21,708 nt of DNA from Promethearchaeia archaeon (GTDB lineage Archaea > Asgardarchaeota > Lokiarchaeia > Sigyniarchaeales > SOKP01): positions 1 through 21,708 of the forward strand of contig JAHQWS010000279.1 of NCBI GenBank assembly GCA_029856295.1. Reading direction: 5' to 3'. The notes below the pieces were generated by a model that saw only the letters and a program-made list of their open reading frames with translations, searched no databases and was not told the origin of the DNA. A program made the translations under genes and the position numbers. Shown here in pieces: positions 1 to 7,778 of the stretch. Numbering within the stretch: the first letter of the stretch is position 1; every line of letters starts with the position of its first letter.

Positions 1-31
1 ATTTATTTAATTCCGTTAAATTGAAGAATTT

Positions 32-1255
32 TTAAAATTTTAGAATCTCAATCTCAAAATGGTCTTTTAACTTTGATAGTATTTGATTTATATGGTCAAA
101 ATCTCTTGTTTCAAGTTCGACAATAACTTCCGTCATTTTATATTCAAGTTCTAAACGTTCTCTGTCATGAATTATTGAAATAATATTCCCTTTTTCTTCT
201 GCTATTATTTTCAAAACATTCATTAAGGCTCCAGGAAAATCAGGAATCTTGGTTTTGAACTTAACCAAGCGGCCTCCTTTTATCAATCCTTTTGTAATTA
301 TTCGGCTTAGTAAGTTAGGCGTTAAATTGCCCCCCGATATTACTACTACAATTTTCTTGTTTTGAATTTTAATTTTGTTATAAAGAACTGCGGCCAGTGC
401 AGCTGCTCCAGCACCTTCAACAAATAATTTTGCCCTTTCTAATAAGAGTAGAATTGTATTTGCAACTTCCTCGTCAGACACAAGTACAATCTCGTCAATA
501 TGTTTCTTTATCATGTCATATGTTATATTTCCTGGCTGTTTGACGGCAATACCATCACAAATGGTTTCTCTCAATTGCATTAGGGTAATTTTATTTTTCA
601 TAAAAGATTCATGCATAGACGGGGCATTTTCAGATTGAACACCAATAATTTTGATATTTTTATTTTTTTGTTTACAATATGAGCTAATACCGCTAATTAA
701 TCCGCCACCTCCGATTGGACAGAAAATATAATCTGTATCTGGCAGTTGTTCTAGAATTTCATAACCGATGGTAGCTTGCCCTTTGATGATATCAATATCA
801 TTAAAAGCAGGGATTATAATACTATTATCTTCCTTTTTAATTTCAAGAGCTTTTTGATAAGCTTCGTCATAAGTTCGCCCATACTCGATTACTTTACCTT
901 TAGGATTATAATTTCTAATAGCTTCAATCTTGACAATTGGCGCACCCTCCGGTACAACTACAATTGATTTAATATTAGAGATTTTGGCAGCTAAAGCAAC
1001 TGCTTGACCATGGTTACCAGCTGAGGCTGTAATTACTCCTGCTTTCTTTTCCTCATCAGTTAATCTTGAAATCTTATTATAGGCTCCTCTAATTTTAAAA
1101 GAACCAGTTCTTTGAAAGTTTTCAAGTTTCAAGTATATCTTATTATTAGACATTACTGAAAAGGTGTGGTTTAACTCCAAGGGAGTAACATGCACCAAAT
1201 CTGAAAAGAATTTTCTAATATTCTTTATTTCACTTAAATAATCTTGATTTGACAT
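32..1255 (-). CDS. ilvA: Threonine ammonia-lyase (threonine dehydratase) with C-terminal ACT domain
   Basis: The 407-residue product is a fold-type II PLP enzyme that deaminates L-threonine (and L-serine) to 2-oxobutyrate and ammonia in the cytosol, either feeding isoleucine synthesis or degrading threonine. Visible motifs are GSFKIRGA at 51-58 with the Schiff-base Lys54, SAGNHGQ at 78-84, the phosphate-binding glycine loop GGGGL at 182-186 and SGGN at 307-310. Residues from about 328 to the end form one ACT domain (IPDFPGALMNVLKII region), the layout of the short TdcB/archaeal type rather than the longer two-ACT IlvA. Effector binding by the ACT domain is likely, but the effector cannot be read. 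The start is ATG with only a weak AAGATAAG purine stretch before it. It lies 49 bp downstream of the gene ending at 1305 on the same strand and may be co-transcribed with it. Serine racemase or serine dehydratase activity is a less likely alternative. Confidence 0.93.
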   Translation of the reverse strand: MSNQDYLSEIKNIRKFFSDLVHVTPLELNHTFSVMSNNKIYLKLENFQRTGSFKIRGAYNKISRLTDEEKKAGVITASAGNHGQAVALAAKISNIKSIVVVPEGAPIVKIEAIRNYNPKGKVIEYGRTYDEAYQKALEIKKEDNSIIIPAFNDIDIIKGQATIGYEILEQLPDTDYIFCPIGGGGLISGISSYCKQKNKNIKIIGVQSENAPSMHESFMKNKITLMQLRETICDGIAVKQPGNITYDMIKKHIDEIVLVSDEEVANTILLLLERAKLFVEGAGAAALAAVLYNKIKIQNKKIVVVISGGNLTPNLLSRIITKGLIKGGRLVKFKTKIPDFPGALMNVLKIIAEEKGNIISIIHDRERLELEYKMTEVIVELETRDFDHINQILSKLKDHFEIEILKF

Positions 1256-1304
1256 GATCTTATCTTAAATTTAAATTTAATATAAAATGAATTAAAATTT
1301 TAAT

Positions 1305-1895
1305 TTAAAAATTAAATGGTTTTGCTAGTATCGCCTTCACTTTAAGATTCTTAAATTCGCTGGTTGGTGCTGGTTTTATTAGACACACTGTATCAGCCCC
1401 TTTTCCTGTACCTCCTATGCTAATGATATCGCGATCAAGGTCGGGAATTAACCCAGCATCGCAAAGAGTACTTGCAATTTCAATACATACCTTTACACCT
1501 TGACAAAATTGAAAGCCTAACATCTTTGCCAATAAATCCACAAAAATCCATGCTTCTTTTTTGAGTCTTATTCCTCTTTCAATACCGCTCATAGCATGAG
1601 TACCACAGTGAAATTTAAGCCCTTTTTGCCTTAATACTTCCATTTTTTCCTCAGGGAATTCTTGTCGTAGACTACTATTAACGAAATAATATGAATGTGT
1701 TATGATAACTACGTTATAATCATTTGGATTAAATATCTCTAATGCTTTCTCAGCAACAGTTCCAGTAGTGCTAGCAAGAACAATATCTTTAATATTAAGT
1801 TGATCTGCATATTTCTTAGCAATTTCTAGTGCTTTATCAGTATTTTCTGGCCCTTTCTTCTCAAAATACGTAACTTCAATTTTTAAATCTGCCAT
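1305..1895 (-). CDS. Pyruvate-kinase C-terminal-domain-like protein (COG1751 / MTH1675 type)
   Basis: This 196-residue stand-alone protein resembles the alpha/beta domain found at the C terminus of pyruvate kinase, without the catalytic barrel. Diagnostic stretches are ASTTGTVA (41-48), the ITHSYYF region (65-71), THAMSGIERG (99-108) and GGTGKGADT (161-169). From memory, archaeal structures of this family exist, with flavin or nucleotide proposed as ligand, but no reaction is established; I therefore give no function. The length fits the family (about 185-200). The start is well supported: GGGAGGT lies about nine bases before the ATG. It is the first gene of a probable two-gene minus-strand unit with the threonine ammonia-lyase, which hints at a role near 2-oxoacid metabolism, but that is only contextual. 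Confidence 0.85.
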   Translation of the reverse strand: MADLKIEVTYFEKKGPENTDKALEIAKKYADQLNIKDIVLASTTGTVAEKALEIFNPNDYNVVIITHSYYFVNSSLRQEFPEEKMEVLRQKGLKFHCGTHAMSGIERGIRLKKEAWIFVDLLAKMLGFQFCQGVKVCIEIASTLCDAGLIPDLDRDIISIGGTGKGADTVCLIKPAPTSEFKNLKVKAILAKPFNF

Positions 1896-2364
1896 ACTAT
1901 ATTAACCTCCCTAATTTGATTTTTTTATTACTTCTTATAATTAAATATCATTAATTATAAAATTTTATTTTTTAAATTTATTAACTACATTCCGATTAAT
2001 TTAAACTAACATTTAAAATCTCTAATTTTTATAATATATTTGTTAAGCTTTAGCAAATTCAATTACTTTCCACAAGGAAATATCTATGGAATCCTGTAAA
2101 AATTGTAGATATTCAATAAAATCGAAAGAATTATCCTCAGAATATAGAATTTGTAAAATTGATAATGAAAAGAAATTTATTTATGAGAACTGTAATAATT
2201 ACAGAAGAAAACGCTTCTTATTATGGCTTTATGATTATATTATTTTTCTCTTATTCTCAATATAGCATAATTGATTGTTTCTTTAATGTTAATTAGACAA
2301 ATATTGGTCTCTGAATGATTTAATACTTACCATCCCAATTTTTAAGTAAAGAACTCAATAAGAG
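1896..2364. other. AT-rich intergenic region between divergent genes
   Basis: This 469-bp gap separates the minus-strand gene at 1895 from the plus-strand ABC gene. It holds the 59-codon ORF at 2086-2265. Bases 1920-2040 are nearly pure A/T and must contain the divergent promoters, but I cannot single out one TATA box with confidence. No RNA gene was seen. Confidence 0.5.
2086..2265 (+). CDS. Small four-cysteine (zinc-binding-like) protein with hydrophobic tail
   Basis: This 59-codon ORF was read directly from the sequence of an otherwise empty 469-bp gap. ATG at 2086 follows AAGGAA at 2074-2079, a plausible Shine-Dalgarno sequence, and the frame is open to TAG at 2263-2265. Cys4 and Cys7 form a CxxC, followed by Cys23 and Cys36, a spacing compatible with a small zinc ribbon or knuckle. 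A basic RRKR at 40-43 leads into a hydrophobic, aromatic C terminus (44-59, LLWLYDYIIFLLF region) that could be a tail anchor with the Cys domain in the cytosol. It sits on the same strand and 99 bp before the ABC ATPase gene. I recognise no family. The ordered cysteines and the ribosome binding site argue for a real gene; the short length argues for caution. Confidence 0.5.
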   Translation: MESCKNCRYSIKSKELSSEYRICKIDNEKKFIYENCNNYRRKRFLLWLYDYIIFLLFSI

Positions 2365-3057
2365 ATGGTAAAAATGAGTAAAACAGCAATAATGACTTTA
2401 GAAAATGTGTCTAAATTTTATGGTTTAAATGGTTCTGTAGTTAAAGCCTTAAAAAAGGTTAATTTTGAATTAAATGAAGGAGAAGTTTTAATCCTTATGG
2501 GGCCTAGTGGAGCTGGAAAAACAACTCTCTTGTCTGTAATGGGCTTACTTCTCCATCCAACTAATGGTAATATTTATTTTGAAGATAAAACCTATGATAG
2601 TAAAACAAAACCAGAAATTCTAACAGAAACTCGAAGACATTCAATTGGTTTTATATTTCAATCTTTTAATTTAGTTAAATCCTTATCAGTTTTACAAAAT
2701 GTTGAACTCATGTGTAAGATTGGAAGATTGAATAAAAATGGCTATAAAAAGCGCTGTGAAGATATGTTAAAATTGTTAAATATGGGACATAGATTAAATC
2801 ATGAGCCTAAGAATCTTAGTGGAGGTGAACGCCAGCGAGTGGCAATAGCTCGCGCTTTGATTAATGATCCAAAACTAATTTTTGCCGATGAGCCTACAGG
2901 AAACTTAGACTCTGATAATGGAAGAAATATAGGTGATTATTTCAGAAAAATTGCTGATGAGAGAGGAACAACTATTCTTATCGCTACACATGACGATAGG
3001 CTTAGGTTTTGTGCCGATAGGATCATCCATATGGAAGACGGGGTTCTATTGAATTAG
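2365..3057 (+). CDS. ABC transporter ATP-binding protein, LolD/MacB type
   Basis: The 230-residue protein is a complete nucleotide-binding domain. It shows Walker A GPSGAGKT (46-53), Q-loop Gln99 in FIFQSFN, signature LSGGERQ (151-157), Walker B LIFADEP (171-177) with catalytic Glu176, D-loop GNLDS and switch His209 in ATHD. The aromatic (A-loop) contact is Tyr19 in the KFYG stretch. These features and the length place it with the LolD/MacB/FtsE-like ATPases that usually pair with FtsX-like permeases to export or extract lipids, peptides or drugs. No permease gene is adjacent; the next gene is an unrelated UroD-like protein, so the partner must be elsewhere. ATG at 2365 is given as start, but ATG at 2374 (residue 4) is equally possible because GAGATGGT sits at usable distance before it. 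A T-run at the stop codon may terminate transcription. Confidence 0.93.
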   Translation: MVKMSKTAIMTLENVSKFYGLNGSVVKALKKVNFELNEGEVLILMGPSGAGKTTLLSVMGLLLHPTNGNIYFEDKTYDSKTKPEILTETRRHSIGFIFQSFNLVKSLSVLQNVELMCKIGRLNKNGYKKRCEDMLKLLNMGHRLNHEPKNLSGGERQRVAIARALINDPKLIFADEPTGNLDSDNGRNIGDYFRKIADERGTTILIATHDDRLRFCADRIIHMEDGVLLN

Positions 3058-3083
3058 TTTTTTATTACATTGTCATACTCCTC

Positions 3084-3117
3084 TTTTATAGATTATAAAT
3101 TCCAAAAATCTATAAAA
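3084..3117. repeat. Perfect 11-bp inverted repeat upstream of UroD-like gene
   Basis: The arms TTTTATAGATT (3084-3094) and AATCTATAAAA (3107-3117) are exact reverse complements separated by 12 bases. The element lies 27 bp after the ABC gene and 44 bp before the ATG of the UroD-like gene. It may be a hairpin that ends the upstream transcript, or an operator with a two-fold-symmetric binding site; the A/T-rich stem is weak as an RNA hairpin. Confidence 0.55.
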
Positions 3118-3160
3118 CAAATTTTTATTAATTACTGTTATTTTACTATTTTGAACTAAT

Positions 3161-4318
3161 ATGAATAGTAAAGAAAGAGTCTGGGCGGCATTAAACCATG
3201 AACCGGTTGATCGAGTGCCGATTCACGCTGTAGCGGTCGATGGAAACATATGCGATGAAGTATTAGGAAAACCTCCGAGAAGTGCTTTTGACGTGATCGA
3301 TGATTTAGAACGCCAATATTCTGAAGATTGGGTAGAGCGCGTTAATGGCATAATGAATGAAATCGAAATCAACGTGTTTTCTCGTGCAATGGAAACAGCC
3401 GCAGCGATCGGCTATGATACTTGTGGAGCAGGATTTATTCCTTTTAGATTTGAAAGTAAAGAAGAAATGACTGATATTTTTGGACGTAAATATAAAATCA
3501 TTAATGATAATGGAAATATTTTTCCAGATTATTATGGCGGATTAATCAAGAACCAAGAAGATTGGGAAAAATTTCCTAAGCCAGATTTTAAAGAAATTTT
3601 TAAAAAAGCAAAGAAGTTTTTTAAAACTCTCTTACGCCGTCAGAAAAAATTTAAGAATCCAGACTTTTTAATAATGGCTCAAGATGATTATGCTTCTGTT
3701 TTTCCTCCGGTATGGCAAGGGATGGGAATGGAAGCATTTGTGTTAGCTTTAAGAAGAGATCCTAAATTCATTGAAGAGAGATTTGATTTTAACACTGAAT
3801 TTGTTATAGGCATTTTTAAAACTTATGCAGAATGTGGGGCAAAAGTGTTTTTTGAAGGTGCAGACATTGCTTTTAAAGGTGGACCTTTAATCAATCCAAA
3901 ATATGTTGATAAATATGTACTTCCTCACATGAAGCAAGTAACTGAGGCGGTACATGAGTGGGGTGGAAAAATAATCTTTCATTCTGATGGAGATATCACC
4001 TCTTTACTCGATTTTATTGTAGAGGCTGGATTTGATGGGCTCCACTGTTTAGAACCTCCATATGTGGACTTAGATTTGGTTAAGAAAAAGGTCGGAGATA
4101 AATTATGCTTGTTAGGCAATATTGATACGACCCATGTATTAGTCAAAGATACTCAGAAAGAAGTAGAAGATGCCGTAAAATATGCTATTAAGAAATTAGG
4201 ACCTGGTGGAGGGTATATTCTTTCTCCGTCAAATTCGCACCCCGCAATGTCTTATGAACGGATTCAGTGGATGGTTGAGGCAACCAAAAAGTTTGGAGAA
4301 TACCCTCTTCGTTTATAA
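3161..4318 (+). CDS. UroD/MtaA-superfamily protein (candidate cobamide-linked methyltransferase)
   Basis: The 385-residue product has the uroporphyrinogen decarboxylase-like TIM barrel. It opens with the family hallmark ERVWAALNHEPVDRVPI (residues 5-21) and contains HSDGD (274-278), LGNID (318-322) and SPSNSH (355-360) at barrel-strand ends. Archaeal and anaerobe members of this superfamily mostly act as methyltransferases between corrinoid proteins and thiols or tetrahydrofolate-type carriers rather than in heme synthesis. The HxC and late Cys zinc ligands of MtaA/MtbA-type coenzyme M methyltransferases are not seen: the positions read HSDG and SPSNSH. So a coenzyme M partner is not supported. 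No corrinoid protein or activator is adjacent. ATG 3161 has no clear ribosome binding site, so a short or leaderless transcript is possible. Function is unresolved within the superfamily. Confidence 0.82.
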   Translation: MNSKERVWAALNHEPVDRVPIHAVAVDGNICDEVLGKPPRSAFDVIDDLERQYSEDWVERVNGIMNEIEINVFSRAMETAAAIGYDTCGAGFIPFRFESKEEMTDIFGRKYKIINDNGNIFPDYYGGLIKNQEDWEKFPKPDFKEIFKKAKKFFKTLLRRQKKFKNPDFLIMAQDDYASVFPPVWQGMGMEAFVLALRRDPKFIEERFDFNTEFVIGIFKTYAECGAKVFFEGADIAFKGGPLINPKYVDKYVLPHMKQVTEAVHEWGGKIIFHSDGDITSLLDFIVEAGFDGLHCLEPPYVDLDLVKKKVGDKLCLLGNIDTTHVLVKDTQKEVEDAVKYAIKKLGPGGGYILSPSNSHPAMSYERIQWMVEATKKFGEYPLRL

Positions 4319-4459
4319 AATATTTACTACGCTACACTTTTTTAAGATCAAATTAAGTAATATCCTCCAACTAATTTTTATTACATAAAAGATAAATTTA
4401 TATCTTAATTACACTCATGAAATCATAGAATTAATTAAAACTCAATACGCTAGCGATAA
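4319..4459. promoter_or_regulatory. Intergenic region with T-run and TATA-like stretch
   Basis: A T6 run about 20 bp after the UroD-like stop is a plausible terminator. Further on, the small symmetric AAGATAAATTTATATCTT (about 4389-4406) contains a TATA-like core about 55 bp before the start at 4460. Both assignments rest on base composition and position only. Confidence 0.3.
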
Positions 4460-4966
4460 ATGTCAATAAAAGTAAAATTATATGGTGATTTAAGGGAAAA
4501 AGTAGCTAATCAAGATCAGCATAATGGAGCCCCCAGCATTCTGAATATGGAGGATGGAGATATTAATACGGTATTTGATATTCTCAATAAACTTTCCATA
4601 GAAGAAAATGAAATTAGCCACATTTTCGTTAATTATAAGTACTGCGGGGTCGGAAAAACCGTCAAGAATGGAGATCAAGTGGGGATTTTCCCTAAAAGAA
4701 TGGCTTTGATGTTTGTGGAAATAAGCAATAATAATACAATCAGTATCACAGTCAAATTATTTGCCGATTTACAAGAATTTGGTTCAGCCAAATCTATATT
4801 AGATGTACCAGAAGGAAGTACTATAAATTTTGTCATAGAAAAATATAAGATTCCTAAAGAAAAGAAATTAATAATGTTAGTTAACAGATTACCGCGCTAT
4901 GACAAAAATTTCATTCTCAATAATAACGATACTCTTGCAATTTTTCCTCCCTTAGCGGGGGGATAA
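4460..4966 (+). CDS. Tandem MoaD/ThiS-like (beta-grasp, ubiquitin-fold) protein ending in Gly-Gly
   Basis: The 168 residues divide into two beta-grasp units of the MoaD/ThiS/SAMP type. Unit one (1-88) opens with SIKVKLYGDLRE and closes with GDQVGIFPKRMALMFVE, so it lacks the terminal Gly-Gly. Unit two (95-168) opens with SITVKLFADLQEF and ends LAIFPPLAGG, with a free diglycine at the very C terminus. MoaD/ThiS proteins are sulfur carriers activated at Gly-Gly by E1-like enzymes; archaeal SAMPs are also attached to proteins. Unit one resembles the GG-less MoaD-like proteins often found with tungsten or molybdenum aldehyde oxidoreductases. No E1-like enzyme, MoaE or aldehyde oxidoreductase is present here. 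The gene converges on the alcohol dehydrogenase 29 bp away. The start has no strong ribosome binding site, although GCGAT precedes it. The fusion is convincing; the use as sulfur carrier or as modifier is open. Confidence 0.85.
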   Translation: MSIKVKLYGDLREKVANQDQHNGAPSILNMEDGDINTVFDILNKLSIEENEISHIFVNYKYCGVGKTVKNGDQVGIFPKRMALMFVEISNNNTISITVKLFADLQEFGSAKSILDVPEGSTINFVIEKYKIPKEKKLIMLVNRLPRYDKNFILNNNDTLAIFPPLAGG

Positions 4967-4995
4967 ATTTCTCAATTAATGACTAAAATATTTCC

Positions 4996-5979
4996 TTACA
5001 GTTTGACTAAAATCTTGATAAATTCTCTTTCTCCTGGTTCAAGATATTTTTCAAATGCTTCTTGAATATCTTCTAAAGGAATAATCTCTGAAATGAGTTT
5101 ATTTACATCTACCTTCTTTTTCGCAAAAAACTTAATAGAGGCTAAAATATCATCAACATCATGTCCAAGTATCCCTCTTAGCCATGCTTCTTTAGAATTT
5201 AATAAAAACATGGGCATTGATACAGTCCCTCTATGGACTCCAACCAAGATAATAGTACCTCCTTTCTTGACGAGATCAATAGCCATATTAATCGTGCTCT
5301 CAAGACCGGCGCAGTCAAATATAAAGGTAGGATCTCCATGCTCTTTCAAAAATTTCTTAATCTTAATCTTACTTGGTGGAAAAGCGTCAGTAGCGCCCAT
5401 TTCTTTAGACTTTTCTCTTAAAAACTGATGTGGTTCTATAACTACAATGTAGTTAGGACTTTTTTCAGCGATTAAGTAATTCATAAAACAAAGTCCGATA
5501 TTACCTCCGCCAATAATCATAATATTTTGATTATCCCCTATATTTGATAATTTATCTCCCCGTGTCGCATTCGCAAAAGATTCAATTAATGCCGCTTCTT
5601 TAGTAGAAACGTTATCTGGTATTTTAAACAAATATTTCTTGGGAACTTTAACATACTCCGCAAATCCTCCATCCCGAAAAATTCCTAATCCATCCAATTG
5701 ACCACCTCCACTGACATTAAGAGCTACATTAATACCGCAGACCTTATCTCCAATTTTGAAATCATTAATATTACCTCCAATTTCCACAATCTCTCCAGAG
5801 AATTCATGGCCCATTACAAGAGGTACTTGATACATTAAATATTTAAAATTCGAAACGTCAGACCCGCAAATCCCACAGTAATGAACCTTAACAATAACCT
5901 CATCAGGACCGGGGGTAGGTTTAGGATAATCATCTTTAACTACGATTTTTTTAATATCTTCAAATACAGCAGCTTTAAT
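4996..5979 (-). CDS. Zinc-type (MDR) alcohol/polyol dehydrogenase; non-canonical or lost start codon
   Basis: This is an NAD(P)-dependent medium-chain dehydrogenase. The first in-frame ATG (5833-5835) would give 279 residues and omit the catalytic-zinc cysteine. The frame, however, stays open for 48 more codons to 5979 and encodes a normal N terminus (KAAVFEDIKK, then CGICGSD with zinc ligand Cys38). The codon in the place of the initiator is ATT (5977-5979), preceded by ATA and a TGA; no ATG, GTG or TTG lies in between. With the extension the protein is 327 residues, with GHE (57-59), Rossmann GGGNIG (157-162) and an acidic residue after VVI that favours NAD. The structural-zinc cysteines are absent: that loop reads NVSGGGQLDG. 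The substrate is unknown. GAGATGA lies about eight bases before the ATT. An AUU start, a start-codon mutation or a base-call error would each explain this. Confidence 0.82.
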   Translation of the reverse strand: MKAAVFEDIKKIVVKDDYPKPTPGPDEVIVKVHYCGICGSDVSNFKYLMYQVPLVMGHEFSGEIVEIGGNINDFKIGDKVCGINVALNVSGGGQLDGLGIFRDGGFAEYVKVPKKYLFKIPDNVSTKEAALIESFANATRGDKLSNIGDNQNIMIIGGGNIGLCFMNYLIAEKSPNYIVVIEPHQFLREKSKEMGATDAFPPSKIKIKKFLKEHGDPTFIFDCAGLESTINMAIDLVKKGGTIILVGVHRGTVSMPMFLLNSKEAWLRGILGHDVDDILASIKFFAKKKVDVNKLISEIIPLEDIQEAFEKYLEPGEREFIKILVKL

Positions 5980-6069
5980 TATTCATTCATCTCAATAAAT
6001 TTGTTATTAATATATTTGAATATATGATTTTTTTATTAAAAACTATCTAATCATTAAAAAAAAATGCGT

Positions 6070-7632
6070 TTAACGTTTTGCCGGTAGCTGCATCAATGAA
6101 TTTATTAAATCGGTTACACACTGAGCAGTCGGGTGTAGTTTATCCATGGCAATTTTATCTAAAGTATCCTCTGCTGTTAGAAGATAATAAGGGTTTCGTA
6201 TCCAGTGGATTACTTTTAAATCGCTATGGGTAGTAAAATGGCCTGCTTCACCTATTGGAGGTGTATTAAAGAAGTTTTCCGGTATTAAAATCATACGTTC
6301 AATGTTATGTTCCTTAATAGCCTTTATGGTATGAGCAACTAATGTTTCATCATGTGTTAAAAACACTGCTCCTAATGCAAGGTTATTTGTAAACCTATAA
6401 TTATGAGTATCAAGGTCTTCCTCAACGTCTTTAGCGCACAAGTGCTCTAAATTAACATCGACTAAGACTTTTTTTAATAGACTGCCCTTGTACTTCCGCG
6501 CAAATTGTTCGGCGCCTATACCTCCGTAAAGATGACCGGTCGTCAGTACAAAGAGCAACGATTTTGGTCTATCTTTTTTAGGGATTTTTGACCACGCTCG
6601 CAATTGAGCAAGAACCATCGATACCCCTATACCGTCTTCTGATGCCCCTTGGAAAGCTGAATCAGTATGGGATGAGACCATTATCATTTCTTCTGACTGA
6701 CCTGGTAATATCCCCCATATATTATTTGCCTTACTGATTTCTTTATATCCATTAAGAATTAAAGTACCCTGAGAATTCTTAGTTTGAGCTAATTCTCTAA
6801 CTTTCATTCCGTCGTATTTACCTACATATAATGCTGGAACGGGTTTAAAAGAACCATCATATGGCCCCCAATGAGAATTAATGTTAGTAGGAGCATCACG
6901 TAGAATAAGAATTAATCCTAATGCCCCTCCCCGAACAGCCCGCCAATATACCGAATCTTCTCTTGGTTTTCCCCCTAAAGCTTGGGGTAGAAAGTTTGTA
7001 AGGACAAAAGTTAAAATAACCTCAGTAGATTCATCAAATGAGTTTTGAGGGTCAGCAACGTAATAAGGTTCTGCCATTTTTATTACTTTCCCTACTGGAA
7101 AGGTAGGAAATTCTATATCTGCTACAACAATTTTTCCGTTTACATCTATTTTTCTAAAATCTTTCTTCGATCCAGCCCTTACATATATTAAGGGTGCAGT
7201 AATTCCTTTTTTATCTGTAAATTCGGTATTCAATGTATAGAAGCACGGCATCTCAATTGTTTCATCATTCGCTTCAATCGTTAATTTCCAATCAGTTGCG
7301 ACCCAATTTATGACCTCAAACGTTTCTTTTTCTACATTATCGAGCCCCAGTTCTTTACATGTTTTTTCAAGAAAGTTTTCTATCTCATGAGCTTCTTCGG
7401 TCCCAATTCTTCTATGGGGGACACTGCAAATCTTTTCTAAATCACTTTGAATCGTATTTGAATCAGGAGCTATTACTTGTAATTCTGGTTTTCTAATAGT
7501 TGGTATGATCTCTTTAGTTTTCTCTCTAAGATCTTTCATTTTTGGCATTAATTCCATTAAATTAGCTATCATTTTTTTTCTATCGAAAGTAAATTCTTCT
7601 GGTGAATCGGAATTAGTTTCAGTTTGATCCAT
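6070..7632 (-). CDS. M28-like metallopeptidase paralogue A, divergent active site
   Basis: The 520-residue protein has the M28 aminopeptidase/carboxypeptidase architecture. An N-terminal part (about 60-120) leads into a PA-type insertion (about 130-300), followed by the zinc-peptidase core. Core motifs are SHTDS (His322), SEDGIG (Asp333), TTGHLYGG (His367), NLEHL (Glu396), GHFTTH (His465/469) and EDTLDKI near the end. In ordinary M28 enzymes a Glu-Glu pair (general base plus metal ligand) occupies the place that here reads His367-Leu368, and the late YH metal ligand appears as YLL. So the metal site is altered or the enzyme is inactive as a classical aminopeptidase. No signal peptide is seen, so a cytosolic location is likely. 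GAGGAG lies about seven bases before the ATG. It follows paralogue B (stop at 7779) on the same strand across 146 bp. Confidence 0.8.
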   Translation of the reverse strand: MDQTETNSDSPEEFTFDRKKMIANLMELMPKMKDLREKTKEIIPTIRKPELQVIAPDSNTIQSDLEKICSVPHRRIGTEEAHEIENFLEKTCKELGLDNVEKETFEVINWVATDWKLTIEANDETIEMPCFYTLNTEFTDKKGITAPLIYVRAGSKKDFRKIDVNGKIVVADIEFPTFPVGKVIKMAEPYYVADPQNSFDESTEVILTFVLTNFLPQALGGKPREDSVYWRAVRGGALGLILILRDAPTNINSHWGPYDGSFKPVPALYVGKYDGMKVRELAQTKNSQGTLILNGYKEISKANNIWGILPGQSEEMIMVSSHTDSAFQGASEDGIGVSMVLAQLRAWSKIPKKDRPKSLLFVLTTGHLYGGIGAEQFARKYKGSLLKKVLVDVNLEHLCAKDVEEDLDTHNYRFTNNLALGAVFLTHDETLVAHTIKAIKEHNIERMILIPENFFNTPPIGEAGHFTTHSDLKVIHWIRNPYYLLTAEDTLDKIAMDKLHPTAQCVTDLINSLMQLPAKR

Positions 7633-7778
7633 AAAATTCTCCTCTTTATTATTATAGTTTTTAATTGATTTTTAAAATATTTAAATATAAGTATTGATAG
7701 CCAAAAGAAACTAAAAGTAGGAGATTAGTCCTTATTTTTACAGCTCTAATTATTAAGAGCATTTAATAGAAAAAAAAA

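Noticed and set aside
5093..5428. 111-codon plus-strand frame opposite the dehydrogenase
   Set aside because: Antisense shadow of the Rossmann domain gene; low-complexity composition and no initiation signal.
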